Under the pieces are notes generated by a model. The model saw only the letters and a program-made list of their open reading frames with translations, did not search any database and was not told where the DNA came from. Source: Bacteroides sp. (GTDB lineage Bacteria > Bacteroidota > Bacteroidia > Bacteroidales > Muribaculaceae). Taken from it: DNA of 33,995 nt. The stretch spans positions 1-33,995 of the forward strand of contig JAAVDD010000040.1 of the NCBI GenBank assembly GCA_014801985.1, in the 5' to 3' direction. Below are positions 1 through 7,477 of this stretch, in pieces (the first letter of the stretch is position 1; the number at the start of each line of letters is the position of its first letter). Both the position numbers and the translations under genes were made by a program.

Positions 1-118
1 TTGGCATCTTAGCCCTTGTCGTTCAGTCGCATAGCCCGCTATGCTCCTTCACTCCGCGAACTAATATGCTCAAAATTAACTGCGTTTTATCTGTTCATTA
101 ATTCTTAGCAGCTACTTA
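1..118 (+). mobile_element. MITE-like repeat, copy 1 (right part, cut by window edge)
   Basis: Positions 9-118 are identical, base for base, to 18748-18857, and positions 1-5 also match the second copy. The block ends with the terminal inverted repeat seen in the complete copy (ending GCAGCTACTTA) and contains a small hairpin, GCATAG-CCCG-CTATGC. It carries no ORF. It stops 22 bp before the ATG of the CocE-like hydrolase, so it forms most of that gene's visible 5' leader. The left end and the promoter-like part of this copy lie outside the window. Confidence 0.8.
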
Positions 119-140
119 TAAAATTAAATAACAGAAATTT

Positions 141-1907
141 ATGGAAAAGATCTGCGAAAAAATGATATTCAAACCGGCATATCCCTATGTCGATGATGCC
201 GTAGTTCATGGCGTGATGAGCAAATTCAATCCCGGTGACCGAATTCTTAAAGCCGGGACTCAACTGCACCCGGCTTGTTCCCCTCTGAAACATGACCTGC
301 GTATGTTGCAGGACGTGGCCGTGAAGATGCGCGACGGTGTGACAATATATACCGATATATATCTACCCGCCGAGATGAAGGACGGCGATAAAGTGCCCGT
401 ACTTATCGCATGGAGCCCATACGGTAAGACTGCCGGCACTGCTCCTCGCTACATAGGTCTGTTCAATATGCTCGGAATGGGCAATAAGTGGAGTTCGGGT
501 CTCACCAAGTTTGAGGGTCCCGACCCCGACTACTGGTGTGCCCAGGGCTATGCTGTTTGCAATCCCGATCCGCGAGGTATTGCCCGCAGCGAGGGCGATA
601 TAACCATGATAGGTTCGCAGGAGGCATACGATGCTTACGACCTAATTGAATGGCTCGCAACACAGGAATGGTGTAATGGTAAGACCGCTCTTACCGGCAC
701 AAGCTATCTCACTTTTTCCCAGTGGTTTATCGCCGCGACTCAGCCACCACATCTTACCTGTATCGCGCCTCACGAAGGATTGCAGGATGCCTACCGCGAC
801 ATCTGCTATGTCGGTGGTATTCCCGATCCGCACTTCCTTGACCGTCTGCAGGTAAATCATGTGAGTATGAGCGGTGCGCAGCGTGAGGATATGATTGACG
901 AGATGTATGCTTATCCCCTTGCTACTGCTGAAATCTGGCAGGATAAACGAGCTGACTGCGCTAAGATAAATATTCCGGCATTTGTTACGGCAAGCTATTC
1001 CAATACACTCCACACTATGGGTACTTTCCGTGCATGGCGTGCGCTGGGCACTGACAAGAAGTGGCTGCGCATCCACGACTCTCAGGAATGGCCCGACTAC
1101 TATGATATGCACAACACAGAGGAGCGTAAGAAATTCTTTGACCGCTATCTAAAGGATGAACAGAACGGCTGGGAAGATACTCCGGCCGTGCGATACGCTG
1201 TCCTCGACCTTGAGGGTGACAACAAGACCGGCATCATAGCCGATGAGTTTCCTCCCAAAGAGGCTGTTTATGAGAAATTCTATCTTGACGGCACAACCCG
1301 TTCACTTAAAGATGAAGTTCCTGAAAAAGAAATGGCTCTGCGCTACAGTCCCGATGGGCTGCCCGTCCGTGTATCATTCCAGAAAACTTTCGATAAGGCC
1401 ACAAAATTCGTTGGTTATCCTAAAATCAAACTTTACACCGAGGTTGAAGGTTATGACGATATGGATGTATTTGTATGGGTTCAGAAGCTTGACAAACGCG
1501 GTAATATCCTCTCTGAATCAGTAGTTCCCAACAATGGAGCCGCTCTTCATGACTTCACGCAGGATGGTGCATCCACCCTAAGGTACAAGGGTGTACACGG
1601 ACGGCTCCGCGCTTCAATGCGTCATCTTGATCCCGAACGCTCAACCGATACATGCCCTTACTACTCATTCAGTCAGATTGACAAGCTTTCGGCAGGTGAG
1701 GTAGCAGAACTCGATATTATTCTCAGCCCAATCGGCATGATATTCTATCCCGGCGAGACAATGCGTGTAGTTGTTTCAACAAAAGATGAAATAGGTAGCA
1801 TCATGCCGGGTACCCCCGGATGTATTCCCGACAACAAGGGTACACACATCCTTCATGTCGGAGGTCAGTATCCGAGCTACATTCAGCTTCCGGTACTTCC
1901 CGACTAA
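141..1907 (+). CDS. CocE/NonD family (peptidase S15-like) alpha/beta hydrolase
   Basis: This 588-residue protein belongs to the CocE/NonD hydrolase family (X-Pro dipeptidyl-peptidase S15 fold). It probably cleaves an acyl ester or amide, but the substrate cannot be told. The N-terminal part is the alpha/beta hydrolase domain, with conserved DGVTIYTDIYLP near residue 65, NPDPRGIARSEG near 141 and the nucleophile elbow GTSYL with Ser188. The C-terminal third (about 390 onward) is the jelly-roll domain typical of the family. His312 in WLRIHDSQEWPDYYD is the likely catalytic His. The usual catalytic-Asp motif GWYDN reads ASYSN here (about 285-289), so the acid must come from elsewhere. No signal peptide is apparent, so it is probably cytoplasmic. 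The ATG at 141 is preceded by an A-rich leader provided by the repeat. A bidirectional terminator follows. Confidence 0.88.
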   Translation: MEKICEKMIFKPAYPYVDDAVVHGVMSKFNPGDRILKAGTQLHPACSPLKHDLRMLQDVAVKMRDGVTIYTDIYLPAEMKDGDKVPVLIAWSPYGKTAGTAPRYIGLFNMLGMGNKWSSGLTKFEGPDPDYWCAQGYAVCNPDPRGIARSEGDITMIGSQEAYDAYDLIEWLATQEWCNGKTALTGTSYLTFSQWFIAATQPPHLTCIAPHEGLQDAYRDICYVGGIPDPHFLDRLQVNHVSMSGAQREDMIDEMYAYPLATAEIWQDKRADCAKINIPAFVTASYSNTLHTMGTFRAWRALGTDKKWLRIHDSQEWPDYYDMHNTEERKKFFDRYLKDEQNGWEDTPAVRYAVLDLEGDNKTGIIADEFPPKEAVYEKFYLDGTTRSLKDEVPEKEMALRYSPDGLPVRVSFQKTFDKATKFVGYPKIKLYTEVEGYDDMDVFVWVQKLDKRGNILSESVVPNNGAALHDFTQDGASTLRYKGVHGRLRASMRHLDPERSTDTCPYYSFSQIDKLSAGEVAELDIILSPIGMIFYPGETMRVVVSTKDEIGSIMPGTPGCIPDNKGTHILHVGGQYPSYIQLPVLPD

Positions 1908-1926
1908 TATGGGTTAACAGATAGAT

Positions 1927-1965
1927 AAAAAATGCTGCGCCAGAAAAACTGATGCAGCATTTTTT
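1927..1965. terminator. bidirectional rho-independent terminator
   Basis: A 12-bp stem (AAAAAATGCTGC with GCAGCATTTTTT) encloses a 15-nt loop. Runs of A on the left and T on the right provide a U-tract on either strand. It lies between the converging ends of the hydrolase (plus) and the AraC-type regulator (minus) and can serve both. Confidence 0.9.
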
Positions 1966-1973
1966 TATCAAGT

Positions 1974-2795
1974 CTATCGTGATTCGTTCCGGTAGTCTGT
2001 CGGCGACATCCCGGCATATTTCTTGAAATATTTGCGAAACGTGAACTGCTCAGGGAAATTCAATTCGTTTGCAATTTCTTTGATACTCTTATCAGTCTGT
2101 TCAAGCAAGAGTTTCGCATAAGTCGTTGTGACTGATGAAATCCAGTCTGATGGCGACTTTCCTGTTGTCTCCCGAATTATAGCAGAAAAATGCCCGGTGG
2201 ACAAATTTGCCTGCGATGCATACCAGCTCACGGCTCGCTCAGTGTGATAATTCTCATGTAGAGAGAGGATAAAGCGATAAGCAACATTACTGTTTCGTAT
2301 TGATTCAAATGGTGTGTCAAATTTACTAATATGATTGCTCACAACTTCAAGCATGGTTTCCACACATATCAGATTTATAAGATGAGTTAGAATCACCTGT
2401 TCTTCTGTTGACGTGCTCGCGGCAATTTTGCTCAATTTATCTTCAATGCGCCCATACTGTGATTTTGCGAAGATAAATTCTTCATCGCTTAATTGCCAGC
2501 AGGGGCTTTGGCTAACCTTCAGAGGAATACCGGTGTCGGCAATCAGTTTGAATACAGGATAGAATACTTTTAGATCATTGACTAATGATATTCGCTCGAA
2601 ATCAGCAGATGGATTGATTTCATATATCTGTATCAATGGGGTGACAATAAATACACTTCCCTTTGCCAAATGATAGATATTGTCATTTATCCTGATCTCT
2701 GCCTCTCCTGCGGTGCAGAGTACAAATCCTCCTTTGTTCCAATATTCATGTAGGGGCTCACACGATTTTATATTTTCGCCAGTGATTGTATTCAT
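1974..2795 (-). CDS. AraC family transcriptional regulator
   Basis: This 273-residue protein has an N-terminal cupin-like sensing half (CTAGEAEIRINDNIYHLAKG around 27-47) and a C-terminal AraC/XylS DNA-binding domain with two helix-turn-helix units. These run from about residue 170 to the end: SWYASQANLSTGHFSAIIRETTGKSP, then IKEIANELNFPEQFTFRKYFKKYAGMSPTDYR in shorter form. The last motif is the classic AraC family signature. The ligand and target genes are unknown. The start was set at the ATG at 2795, because one codon upstream is only a TTG. The gene is AT-rich compared with the housekeeping genes to the right and faces the hydrolase gene. It may regulate that gene, but no operator was identified. 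Confidence 0.92.
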   Translation of the reverse strand: MNTITGENIKSCEPLHEYWNKGGFVLCTAGEAEIRINDNIYHLAKGSVFIVTPLIQIYEINPSADFERISLVNDLKVFYPVFKLIADTGIPLKVSQSPCWQLSDEEFIFAKSQYGRIEDKLSKIAASTSTEEQVILTHLINLICVETMLEVVSNHISKFDTPFESIRNSNVAYRFILSLHENYHTERAVSWYASQANLSTGHFSAIIRETTGKSPSDWISSVTTTYAKLLLEQTDKSIKEIANELNFPEQFTFRKYFKKYAGMSPTDYRNESR

Positions 2796-2935
2796 CAAAT
2801 AGTGTTTATCAAATATTATTTAGTATATGACAAAAATTAAATTTATGTTGTTAAACATTTAATTTTCAATTGATTATATTTGCTAAAGTCCTTGAAAATT
2901 AGTAATTTAAAGGAAAAGTTTGGCCGCTTTTTCTC

Positions 2936-3256
2936 ATGAAAACTACTAATTCCAAGGACTTGGTCAAAGTTAACCAAACCCTCCCGATTATGCAAGAGCA
3001 TTTTGGAAAAAATATGAATCCGGCACGTATAAAACTTATGGCGTTGCTTCTCCATGCACTCTGTATGGTGCAGACTGTCAGCCTCCACAAGCTGGCTGAT
3101 GCGATGCCTACTGCTGTAGACAAGGACTCCAACCTCAGACGGCTCCAGAGATTCTTCACCAAGTATGTTAGAGCTATGAAATCCTCGGGGTTCAATATCG
3201 AGGACACCCATATGCGTGATATCGAACGTATCGCAAGGCTTGTTGCGAGGGTCTGA
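2936..3256 (+). pseudogene. IS4-like transposase with internal deletion
   Basis: The 106-residue reading frame joins two distant parts of a Bacteroidales IS4-family transposase. Residues 1-77 look like the N-terminal region (ARIKLMALLLHALCMVQTVSLHKL, then SNLRRLQRFFTKYV). Residues 79-104 (RAMKSSGFNIEDTHMRDIERIARLV) look like the segment that follows the catalytic glutamate near the C-terminus of such enzymes. The core that should hold the DDE aspartates is absent, so the protein cannot catalyse transposition. The fusion is in frame across about 3164-3175. The frame then stops early and the usual C-terminal tail is missing. Family and junction are judged from memory of related sequences. Confidence 0.7.
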
Positions 3257-3572
3257 CGTTTAAAATGTAATTGGAGTTTAATGAATTTATAATCATAAGC
3301 TAAATGACACCGGAGCAGTGTTAAGAGATATGCTTCCTTATTTCTGTCATATTCTTGTATACTTGTTGTATTGCTACATAAAAATCTTGCGTTGAGAGGA
3401 TATTTAGGTATAAAAAATTTGCGCTGAGAGGATATTTGGGTATAAAAAATTTTGCGCTGAGAGGATATTTAGGTATAAAAAATTTTGCGCTGAGATATAT
3501 TTTTATTAATTTAGTCCAGTGATTCAGTGAATTATCAAATTATAAAGATAATTATAATAAGAGGAAATAGAA
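3257..3572. other. AT-rich intergenic stretch with tandem repeat
   Basis: These 316 bases hold no convincing gene. The left part (3257-3380) may include the degraded right end of the IS4-like element, but no matching inverted repeat was found. The right part contains the 33-bp tandem repeat listed separately and an AT-rich leader with a purine-rich, SD-like stretch (AAGAGGAAATAG) just before the ATPase start at 3573. Confidence 0.6.
3389..3500 (+). repeat. 33-bp tandem repeat, three units plus a partial fourth
   Basis: Units begin GCG(C/T)TGAGAGGATATTT at 3389 (32 bp), 3421 (33 bp) and 3454 (33 bp), with a partial unit from 3487. They differ by only one or two bases and by the number of A/T residues in the TATAAAAAATTTT portion. 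There are no unique spacers, so it is a tandem array and not CRISPR. It lies 70-180 bp before the ATPase gene and could be regulatory or a slippage-prone spacer. Confidence 0.85.
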
Positions 3573-4952
3573 ATGACTGGAAATAGGCCTATATTCAAAC
3601 GCAAATTATATGAACATCTCCTTCGGTGGAAACGAGAAGAAGATGGGCGTACGGCCCTCTTGATTGAAGGAGCACGAAGGGTCGGTAAGTCTACACTTGC
3701 AGAGGAATTTGGAAGAAATGAATATGAGAGTTACATATTGATAGACTTTTCCAAAGCATCCAAGAAGATAAATGAACTATTTGAGGATATTTCAGATCTC
3801 AATAGTCTATTTATGCAGCTTCAATTCGAGTATCACGTTTCATTGACCCCAAGAAAATCCCTGATTATTTTTGATGAGGTACAATTTAACCCCAAGGCAC
3901 GTCAGGCTATAAAGCATCTTGTAGCCGACGGGAGATATGACTATATCGAGACCGGATCCCTCATTTCCATAAGTAAAAATATCAAGGATATTTTGATTCC
4001 AAGTGAAGAGGAGCAGATAAAGATGTATCCGATGGATTTTGAGGAGTTTCTTTGGGCAATGGGTGACACGGCAACCCCCAATCTTCTTCGTCAGGCTATT
4101 AATATGAATATGGCACTTGGAGGTGCACATCGCACATTGATGAGGACTTTCCGTCTTTATTTATTGGTTGGAGGAATGCCCCAGGCGGTGGCTGAATATC
4201 TCTCCACCAATGATCTGCTTCGTGTGGATAAAGTGAAGCGAGGGATAATAAACCTTTACCTTGCAGATCTTAAAAAGATAGATGACAGCGGCAGGATAAG
4301 TCGAATCTTCGAAGCCATTCCAGGGCAATTGAATCGTAAATTATCGCGATATATGGTGCAACCGGTGATTGGCGATATTAATGAAAAGAAGGAGGACTCT
4401 CTGATTTCCGAACTTGCAGCCTCTATGACTGTCAATATGTGTTATCATACTTCGGATCCGGCTAACGGTCTGGCAATGGATTATAATAAGGATTATTTCA
4501 AAATTTATATCGGGGATACAGGTCTATTCGTCACGCTGGCGTTTTGGGACAGAGATGTTGTGGAAAATGAGATCTACAGCAAACTCCTCTCCGACAAATT
4601 ATCTGCGAATTTAGGGTACGTGTATGAGAATGCCACCGCTCAGATCCTTGTCAGTGGGGGAAGGAAACTTTTCTATTATACTTTTCCCTCGGATAATAGG
4701 CATCTGTATGAAGTTGATTTTCTTATCACCGCCGACAGCAAGATCTCTCCAATAGAAGTGAAATCTTCCGGTTATAAGACTCATAAATCACTTGATGAGT
4801 TTCTTATAAAATATTCCTCAAAAACCAGGGATCCCCTGATAGTCTATACAAAGGACTACCATAAAGAGGGAAACATCAGATATCTTCCAATATATATGCT
4901 TCCATTTTACCTTGAGAAAAATAGGGATTATAAAAAAGAGCGGCTCGGATGA
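3573..4952 (+). CDS. AAA_14/DUF4143 family ATPase
   Basis: This 459-residue protein is of the widespread bacterial type combining an AAA ATPase (AAA_14) with a C-terminal DUF4143 domain. The Walker A motif is GARRVGKST (33-41) and Walker B is SLIIFDEVQ (D101, E102), followed by YIETGSLIS as a sensor-like strand. The C-terminal part has YEVDFLI followed by PIEVKSSG, an arrangement like the PD-(D/E)XK nuclease core proposed for DUF4143. Its cellular role is not established; such genes are common in accessory regions. The gene is AT-rich relative to its right-hand neighbours, stands alone behind a tandem repeat next to a dead IS element, and probably arrived by transfer. Its stop codon lies inside the loop region of the terminator shared with mdh. 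Confidence 0.9.
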   Translation: MTGNRPIFKRKLYEHLLRWKREEDGRTALLIEGARRVGKSTLAEEFGRNEYESYILIDFSKASKKINELFEDISDLNSLFMQLQFEYHVSLTPRKSLIIFDEVQFNPKARQAIKHLVADGRYDYIETGSLISISKNIKDILIPSEEEQIKMYPMDFEEFLWAMGDTATPNLLRQAINMNMALGGAHRTLMRTFRLYLLVGGMPQAVAEYLSTNDLLRVDKVKRGIINLYLADLKKIDDSGRISRIFEAIPGQLNRKLSRYMVQPVIGDINEKKEDSLISELAASMTVNMCYHTSDPANGLAMDYNKDYFKIYIGDTGLFVTLAFWDRDVVENEIYSKLLSDKLSANLGYVYENATAQILVSGGRKLFYYTFPSDNRHLYEVDFLITADSKISPIEVKSSGYKTHKSLDEFLIKYSSKTRDPLIVYTKDYHKEGNIRYLPIYMLPFYLEKNRDYKKERLG

Positions 4953-4962
4953 GTCGCTCTTT
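4935..4962. terminator. bidirectional terminator between ATPase gene and mdh
   Basis: AAAGAGCG (4935-4942) pairs with CGCTCTTT (4955-4962), and CTC/GAG pairs inside the loop. On the minus strand the hairpin is followed by a run of T (TTTTTTAT), giving a good terminator for mdh. On the plus strand the U-tract is short. The hairpin overlaps the last codons of the ATPase gene. Confidence 0.85.
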
Positions 4963-4994
4963 CGATATCTATAATGTTGCTTTTAAAAGGAAGA

Positions 4995-5924
4995 TTAGCA
5001 GGGGAGAGCTGCATTGGTTTTGTGAACAGCCTCAGCGCTCTTCTTGAAGAGTTCCTTCTCCTCGTCGTTGAGCTCGATTTCAAGAATCTTCTTGATACCA
5101 CCCTTGCCGAGAACACAGGGAACACCGATGCAGAGGTCTTTCTCACCATACTCGCCATCGAGAAGTGCGGAGCAGGGGATGATTGCATCCTGATCGTGGA
5201 TAACTGCCTCAACCACCTCAGCTGTAGCAGCACCGGGCGCATACCATGCAGATGTGCCGAGAAGTTTGGTGAGAGTAGCACCACCTACCATAGTGTCGGC
5301 TGCAACCTTGTCGAGTTCCTCATTGGAAAGGAAGTTAGTCACCGGAATACCACGGAGAGTTGCGAAACGCTTCATAGGAATCATAGTAGTGTCGCCATGA
5401 CCGCCGATCACGAAGCCCTCGATCTCATTGGGATTTGCATTAAGAGCCTTGCTGAGATAATATTTGAAACGGCTGCTGTCGAGCGCACCACCCATACCGA
5501 TGATACGGTTTTTGGGAAGACCGGAAACCTTGTGGATAAGGTAGGTCATAGTATCCATAGGATTGGAAACGCAAACAATCACTGCATCGGGGCTATATTT
5601 AAGAACGCTCTCAGTAACCTGCTTAACGATACCTGCGTTCACGCCGATGAGCTCCTCACGAGTCATACCCGGTTTGCGGGGGATACCGGAAGTGATAACA
5701 ACAACGTCGCTGCCTGCAGTGGCCTCATAGTCGTTAGTCACGCCGGAGATACGAGTGTTCATATCGAGAAGATTGGCAGTCTGCATCATATCCATGGCCT
5801 TTCCTTCGGAAACACCCTCTTTGATATCGATCATCACTACCTCGTCGGCAACCTCACGGAGGGCCATAACGTTTGCTGCGGTTGCGCCTACATTACCGGC
5901 GCCTACAACTGTTACTTTAGACAT
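4995..5924 (-). CDS. mdh: malate dehydrogenase (LDH-like type)
   Basis: This 309-residue enzyme interconverts malate and oxaloacetate with NAD(H), in the branched or reductive TCA route to succinate used by Bacteroidales. The Rossmann glycine motif is VGAGNVGATAA (7-17). IPRKPGMTR (81-89) carries the arginines that mark malate rather than lactate specificity (Arg83, Arg89). VSNPMD lies at 119-124, Arg152 is conserved, and the catalytic histidine is His176 in GGHGDTT. Length and motifs are complete. It is transcribed alone from a near-consensus Bacteroidota promoter at 6027-6057 with a hairpin in the leader, and ends at a strong terminator. Confidence 0.97.
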   Translation of the reverse strand: MSKVTVVGAGNVGATAANVMALREVADEVVMIDIKEGVSEGKAMDMMQTANLLDMNTRISGVTNDYEATAGSDVVVITSGIPRKPGMTREELIGVNAGIVKQVTESVLKYSPDAVIVCVSNPMDTMTYLIHKVSGLPKNRIIGMGGALDSSRFKYYLSKALNANPNEIEGFVIGGHGDTTMIPMKRFATLRGIPVTNFLSNEELDKVAADTMVGGATLTKLLGTSAWYAPGAATAEVVEAVIHDQDAIIPCSALLDGEYGEKDLCIGVPCVLGKGGIKKILEIELNDEEKELFKKSAEAVHKTNAALPC

Positions 5925-5971
5925 AACTTTTTATTTTTTATAAATTTATGGTTATATATCTCTATCTTTCA

Positions 5972-6008
5972 TCAGAGGGAGGAGTTGGTGATTGAAAGCT
6001 CCCTCCGA
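5972..6008 (-). promoter_or_regulatory. hairpin in the mdh 5' leader
   Basis: GAGGGAG (5975-5981) pairs with CTCCCTC (5999-6005). Two more outer pairs follow a single mismatch, and the loop is 17 nt. It lies between the predicted transcription start (near 6020) and the mdh ATG, so it should form in the mdh mRNA leader. There is no adjacent U-tract, so it is not an obvious terminator. It may stabilise the mRNA or control translation. Confidence 0.55.
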
Positions 6009-6026
6009 TCTATTATAATTATAATG

Positions 6027-6057
6027 CAAATATAAGGAAATATTTCTTCAATTCAAA
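6027..6057 (-). promoter_or_regulatory. Bacteroidota-type promoter of mdh
   Basis: On the minus strand the -33 element TTTG (6054-6057) is separated by 19 bp from the -7 element TATATTTG (6027-6034). Both match the Bacteroidota sigma-ABfr consensus exactly. The predicted start near 6020 gives a leader of about 95 nt. Confidence 0.8.
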
Positions 6058-6084
6058 CCGAATTTATGGATTTTTAAATGAAAT

Positions 6085-6684
6085 TTATAAAATTCCTTTT
6101 CCCTGTCTCACGATTTCGGGTTCGTTGCCGGTGCAGTCGACGATAGTCGAAGGTTCGGTGGAACCCTCCTCACCCTCTACGAAGATATCGGCCTTGTCGG
6201 AATAAGCTTCGGCGATAAGTTCCTGGTTGATGGCGTAATCTTCATCCTCATATTCAATGGATGTGGTCAGCACGGGATGACCGAGGCGTTTCACAATCTC
6301 AAGGTCTGTCCGGCAGTCGGGGATTCTGATACCCACCACTTTCCGCCCCTTGAAGGCCTTCGGGAGCGTGGAGGATGCCCGGAAGAGGAAAGTGAAAGGG
6401 CCGGGAGTATAGTCGCGGAGGAGACGGAAACCGAAGTTTTCGATGCGGCAATATTCGGCAGCCATTGAGATATCGCTGCATATTATGGATAGATTCGATT
6501 TTTCAGGGTTAATTCCCTTGATACGACATATTTTGTCGATTGCCTTGACGTTGAGGGCATCGCAGCCGATTGCATAAAGGGTATCGGTCGGAAAAACCAT
6601 TATCCCGCCGGCCTCAAGTTCGGAAGCGATCTCATCAAGCTGCCGCTCAGAAGGGGAATCGCTCCATATTTTGATTGTTTTCAC
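6085..6684 (-). CDS. YrdC/YciO/Sua5 family protein (L-threonylcarbamoyladenylate synthase-like)
   Basis: This 199-residue protein has the YrdC/Sua5 fold. Members make threonylcarbamoyl-AMP from threonine, bicarbonate and ATP for tRNA t6A modification; YciO-type paralogs have the fold with a less certain role. Visible motifs are FPTDTLYAIGCDA (31-43), RIKGINPEKSNLSII (54-68), PGPFTFLFRAS and VGIRIPD. The KGINPEKSN segment resembles the YciO group (KNRDPNKP) more than canonical TsaC. There is no C-terminal Sua5 domain. The start is a GTG at 6684; no in-frame ATG was seen upstream. It is divergent from mtnN and served by overlapping back-to-back promoters. The fold is sure, the exact activity less so. 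Confidence 0.88.
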   Translation of the reverse strand: MKTIKIWSDSPSERQLDEIASELEAGGIMVFPTDTLYAIGCDALNVKAIDKICRIKGINPEKSNLSIICSDISMAAEYCRIENFGFRLLRDYTPGPFTFLFRASSTLPKAFKGRKVVGIRIPDCRTDLEIVKRLGHPVLTTSIEYEDEDYAINQELIAEAYSDKADIFVEGEEGSTEPSTIVDCTGNEPEIVRQGKGIL

Positions 6685-6700
6685 TTTTATCGTTAGATTT

Positions 6701-6732
6701 ATTGGTTATCGCTCCAAAATTAACTAATTTTG
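6701..6732 (+). promoter_or_regulatory. promoter of mtnN
   Basis: The -7 element TAATTTTG (6725-6732) matches TAnnTTTG, and TTG at 6702-6704 sits 20 bp upstream as the -33 element. The predicted start is near 6738, about 25 nt before the mtnN ATG. The -7 element is the mirror image of the minus-strand element at 6715-6722. Confidence 0.7.
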
Positions 6733-6746
6733 CTGAATAATTCGAA
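6715..6746 (-). promoter_or_regulatory. promoter of the yrdC-like gene
   Basis: On the minus strand TAATTTTG (6715-6722) matches the -7 consensus, with a weak TTCG (6743-6746) about 20 bp upstream. The predicted start near 6708 gives a leader of about 24 nt before the GTG. It is separated from the mtnN -7 element by two bases. Confidence 0.6.
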
Positions 6747-6763
6747 TAAAAAAGAGAAAAAAG

Positions 6764-7444
6764 ATGCTCGTAGCGATTTTAGCGGCTATGGATAAGGAGC
6801 TTCAGCTATTACTCTCCCTTATGCCGCAACATGAGAAAATAGAGATTGACGGCGTGGATTACTATCGCGGCCAAATCGGAGGCAAGGAGGTAGTTGCCGG
6901 AAAATGCGGAATAGGCAAGGTGAATGCCGCTCTCAACACCTACCGTCTGATAGAGACCCTTCACCCCGACATAGTGATCAATTCCGGAGTGGCGGGAGGA
7001 GCGTCGTCGAAAATCGGGATAGGGGAGGTGCTAATTGCCGACCGCATAGCCTATCATGACGTTTGGTGCGGCCCCGGCACAGAGATTGGCGCCGCCGATG
7101 GTTATCCCCGTTTCTTCCTTCCGGCCGGGCAAGTGATCGACAAATGTCGCGAATCGGGCATGGATTGTGTCTACGGGCTTATATGCAGCGGCGACCGTTT
7201 TATACACACGGCCGAGGAGGTGGCTGAAATACGTAGCAATTTCCCGGATGTGCTTGCCGTAGATATGGAATCTGCCGCGATAGCCCATACTTGCAGCCTA
7301 TGCGGGGTGCCGGTGCTCATAGTCCGTGTGATGAGTGATACTCCCGGAGAAGGCGACAATATATCTCAGTATGAGAATTTCTGGACAGATGCTCCTAAAA
7401 AGACTTTCGCCTGCGTGGAGAAAATCGTGGAGGATATCCTGTAA
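6764..7444 (+). CDS. mtnN: 5'-methylthioadenosine/S-adenosylhomocysteine nucleosidase
   Basis: This 226-residue enzyme hydrolyses methylthioadenosine and S-adenosylhomocysteine to adenine and the thioribose product in the activated methyl cycle. The N-terminus LVAILAAMDKEL places the catalytic glutamate at Glu12. INSGVAGG (72-79), the substrate-binding VDMESAAIA (Glu169) and VRVMSDTPGEGD (Asp192, the proton donor) are all present. Length is close to the usual 230. It starts with ATG about 25 nt from a clear promoter. The transporter gene follows 33 nt after the stop and may be co-transcribed. Confidence 0.95.
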   Translation: MLVAILAAMDKELQLLLSLMPQHEKIEIDGVDYYRGQIGGKEVVAGKCGIGKVNAALNTYRLIETLHPDIVINSGVAGGASSKIGIGEVLIADRIAYHDVWCGPGTEIGAADGYPRFFLPAGQVIDKCRESGMDCVYGLICSGDRFIHTAEEVAEIRSNFPDVLAVDMESAAIAHTCSLCGVPVLIVRVMSDTPGEGDNISQYENFWTDAPKKTFACVEKIVEDIL

Positions 7445-7477
7445 AATTCCGAATATCGGTTTAGTAAAAGAAATTAT

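Noticed and set aside
3389-3500. CRISPR-like array
   Set aside because: The units adjoin without unique spacers and no cas genes are present; it is a plain tandem repeat.
4974-6035. 353-codon open frame on the plus strand opposite mdh
   Set aside because: It lies antisense to an unmistakable malate dehydrogenase with all motifs, and its translation shows no recognisable family. It reflects codon bias of mdh.
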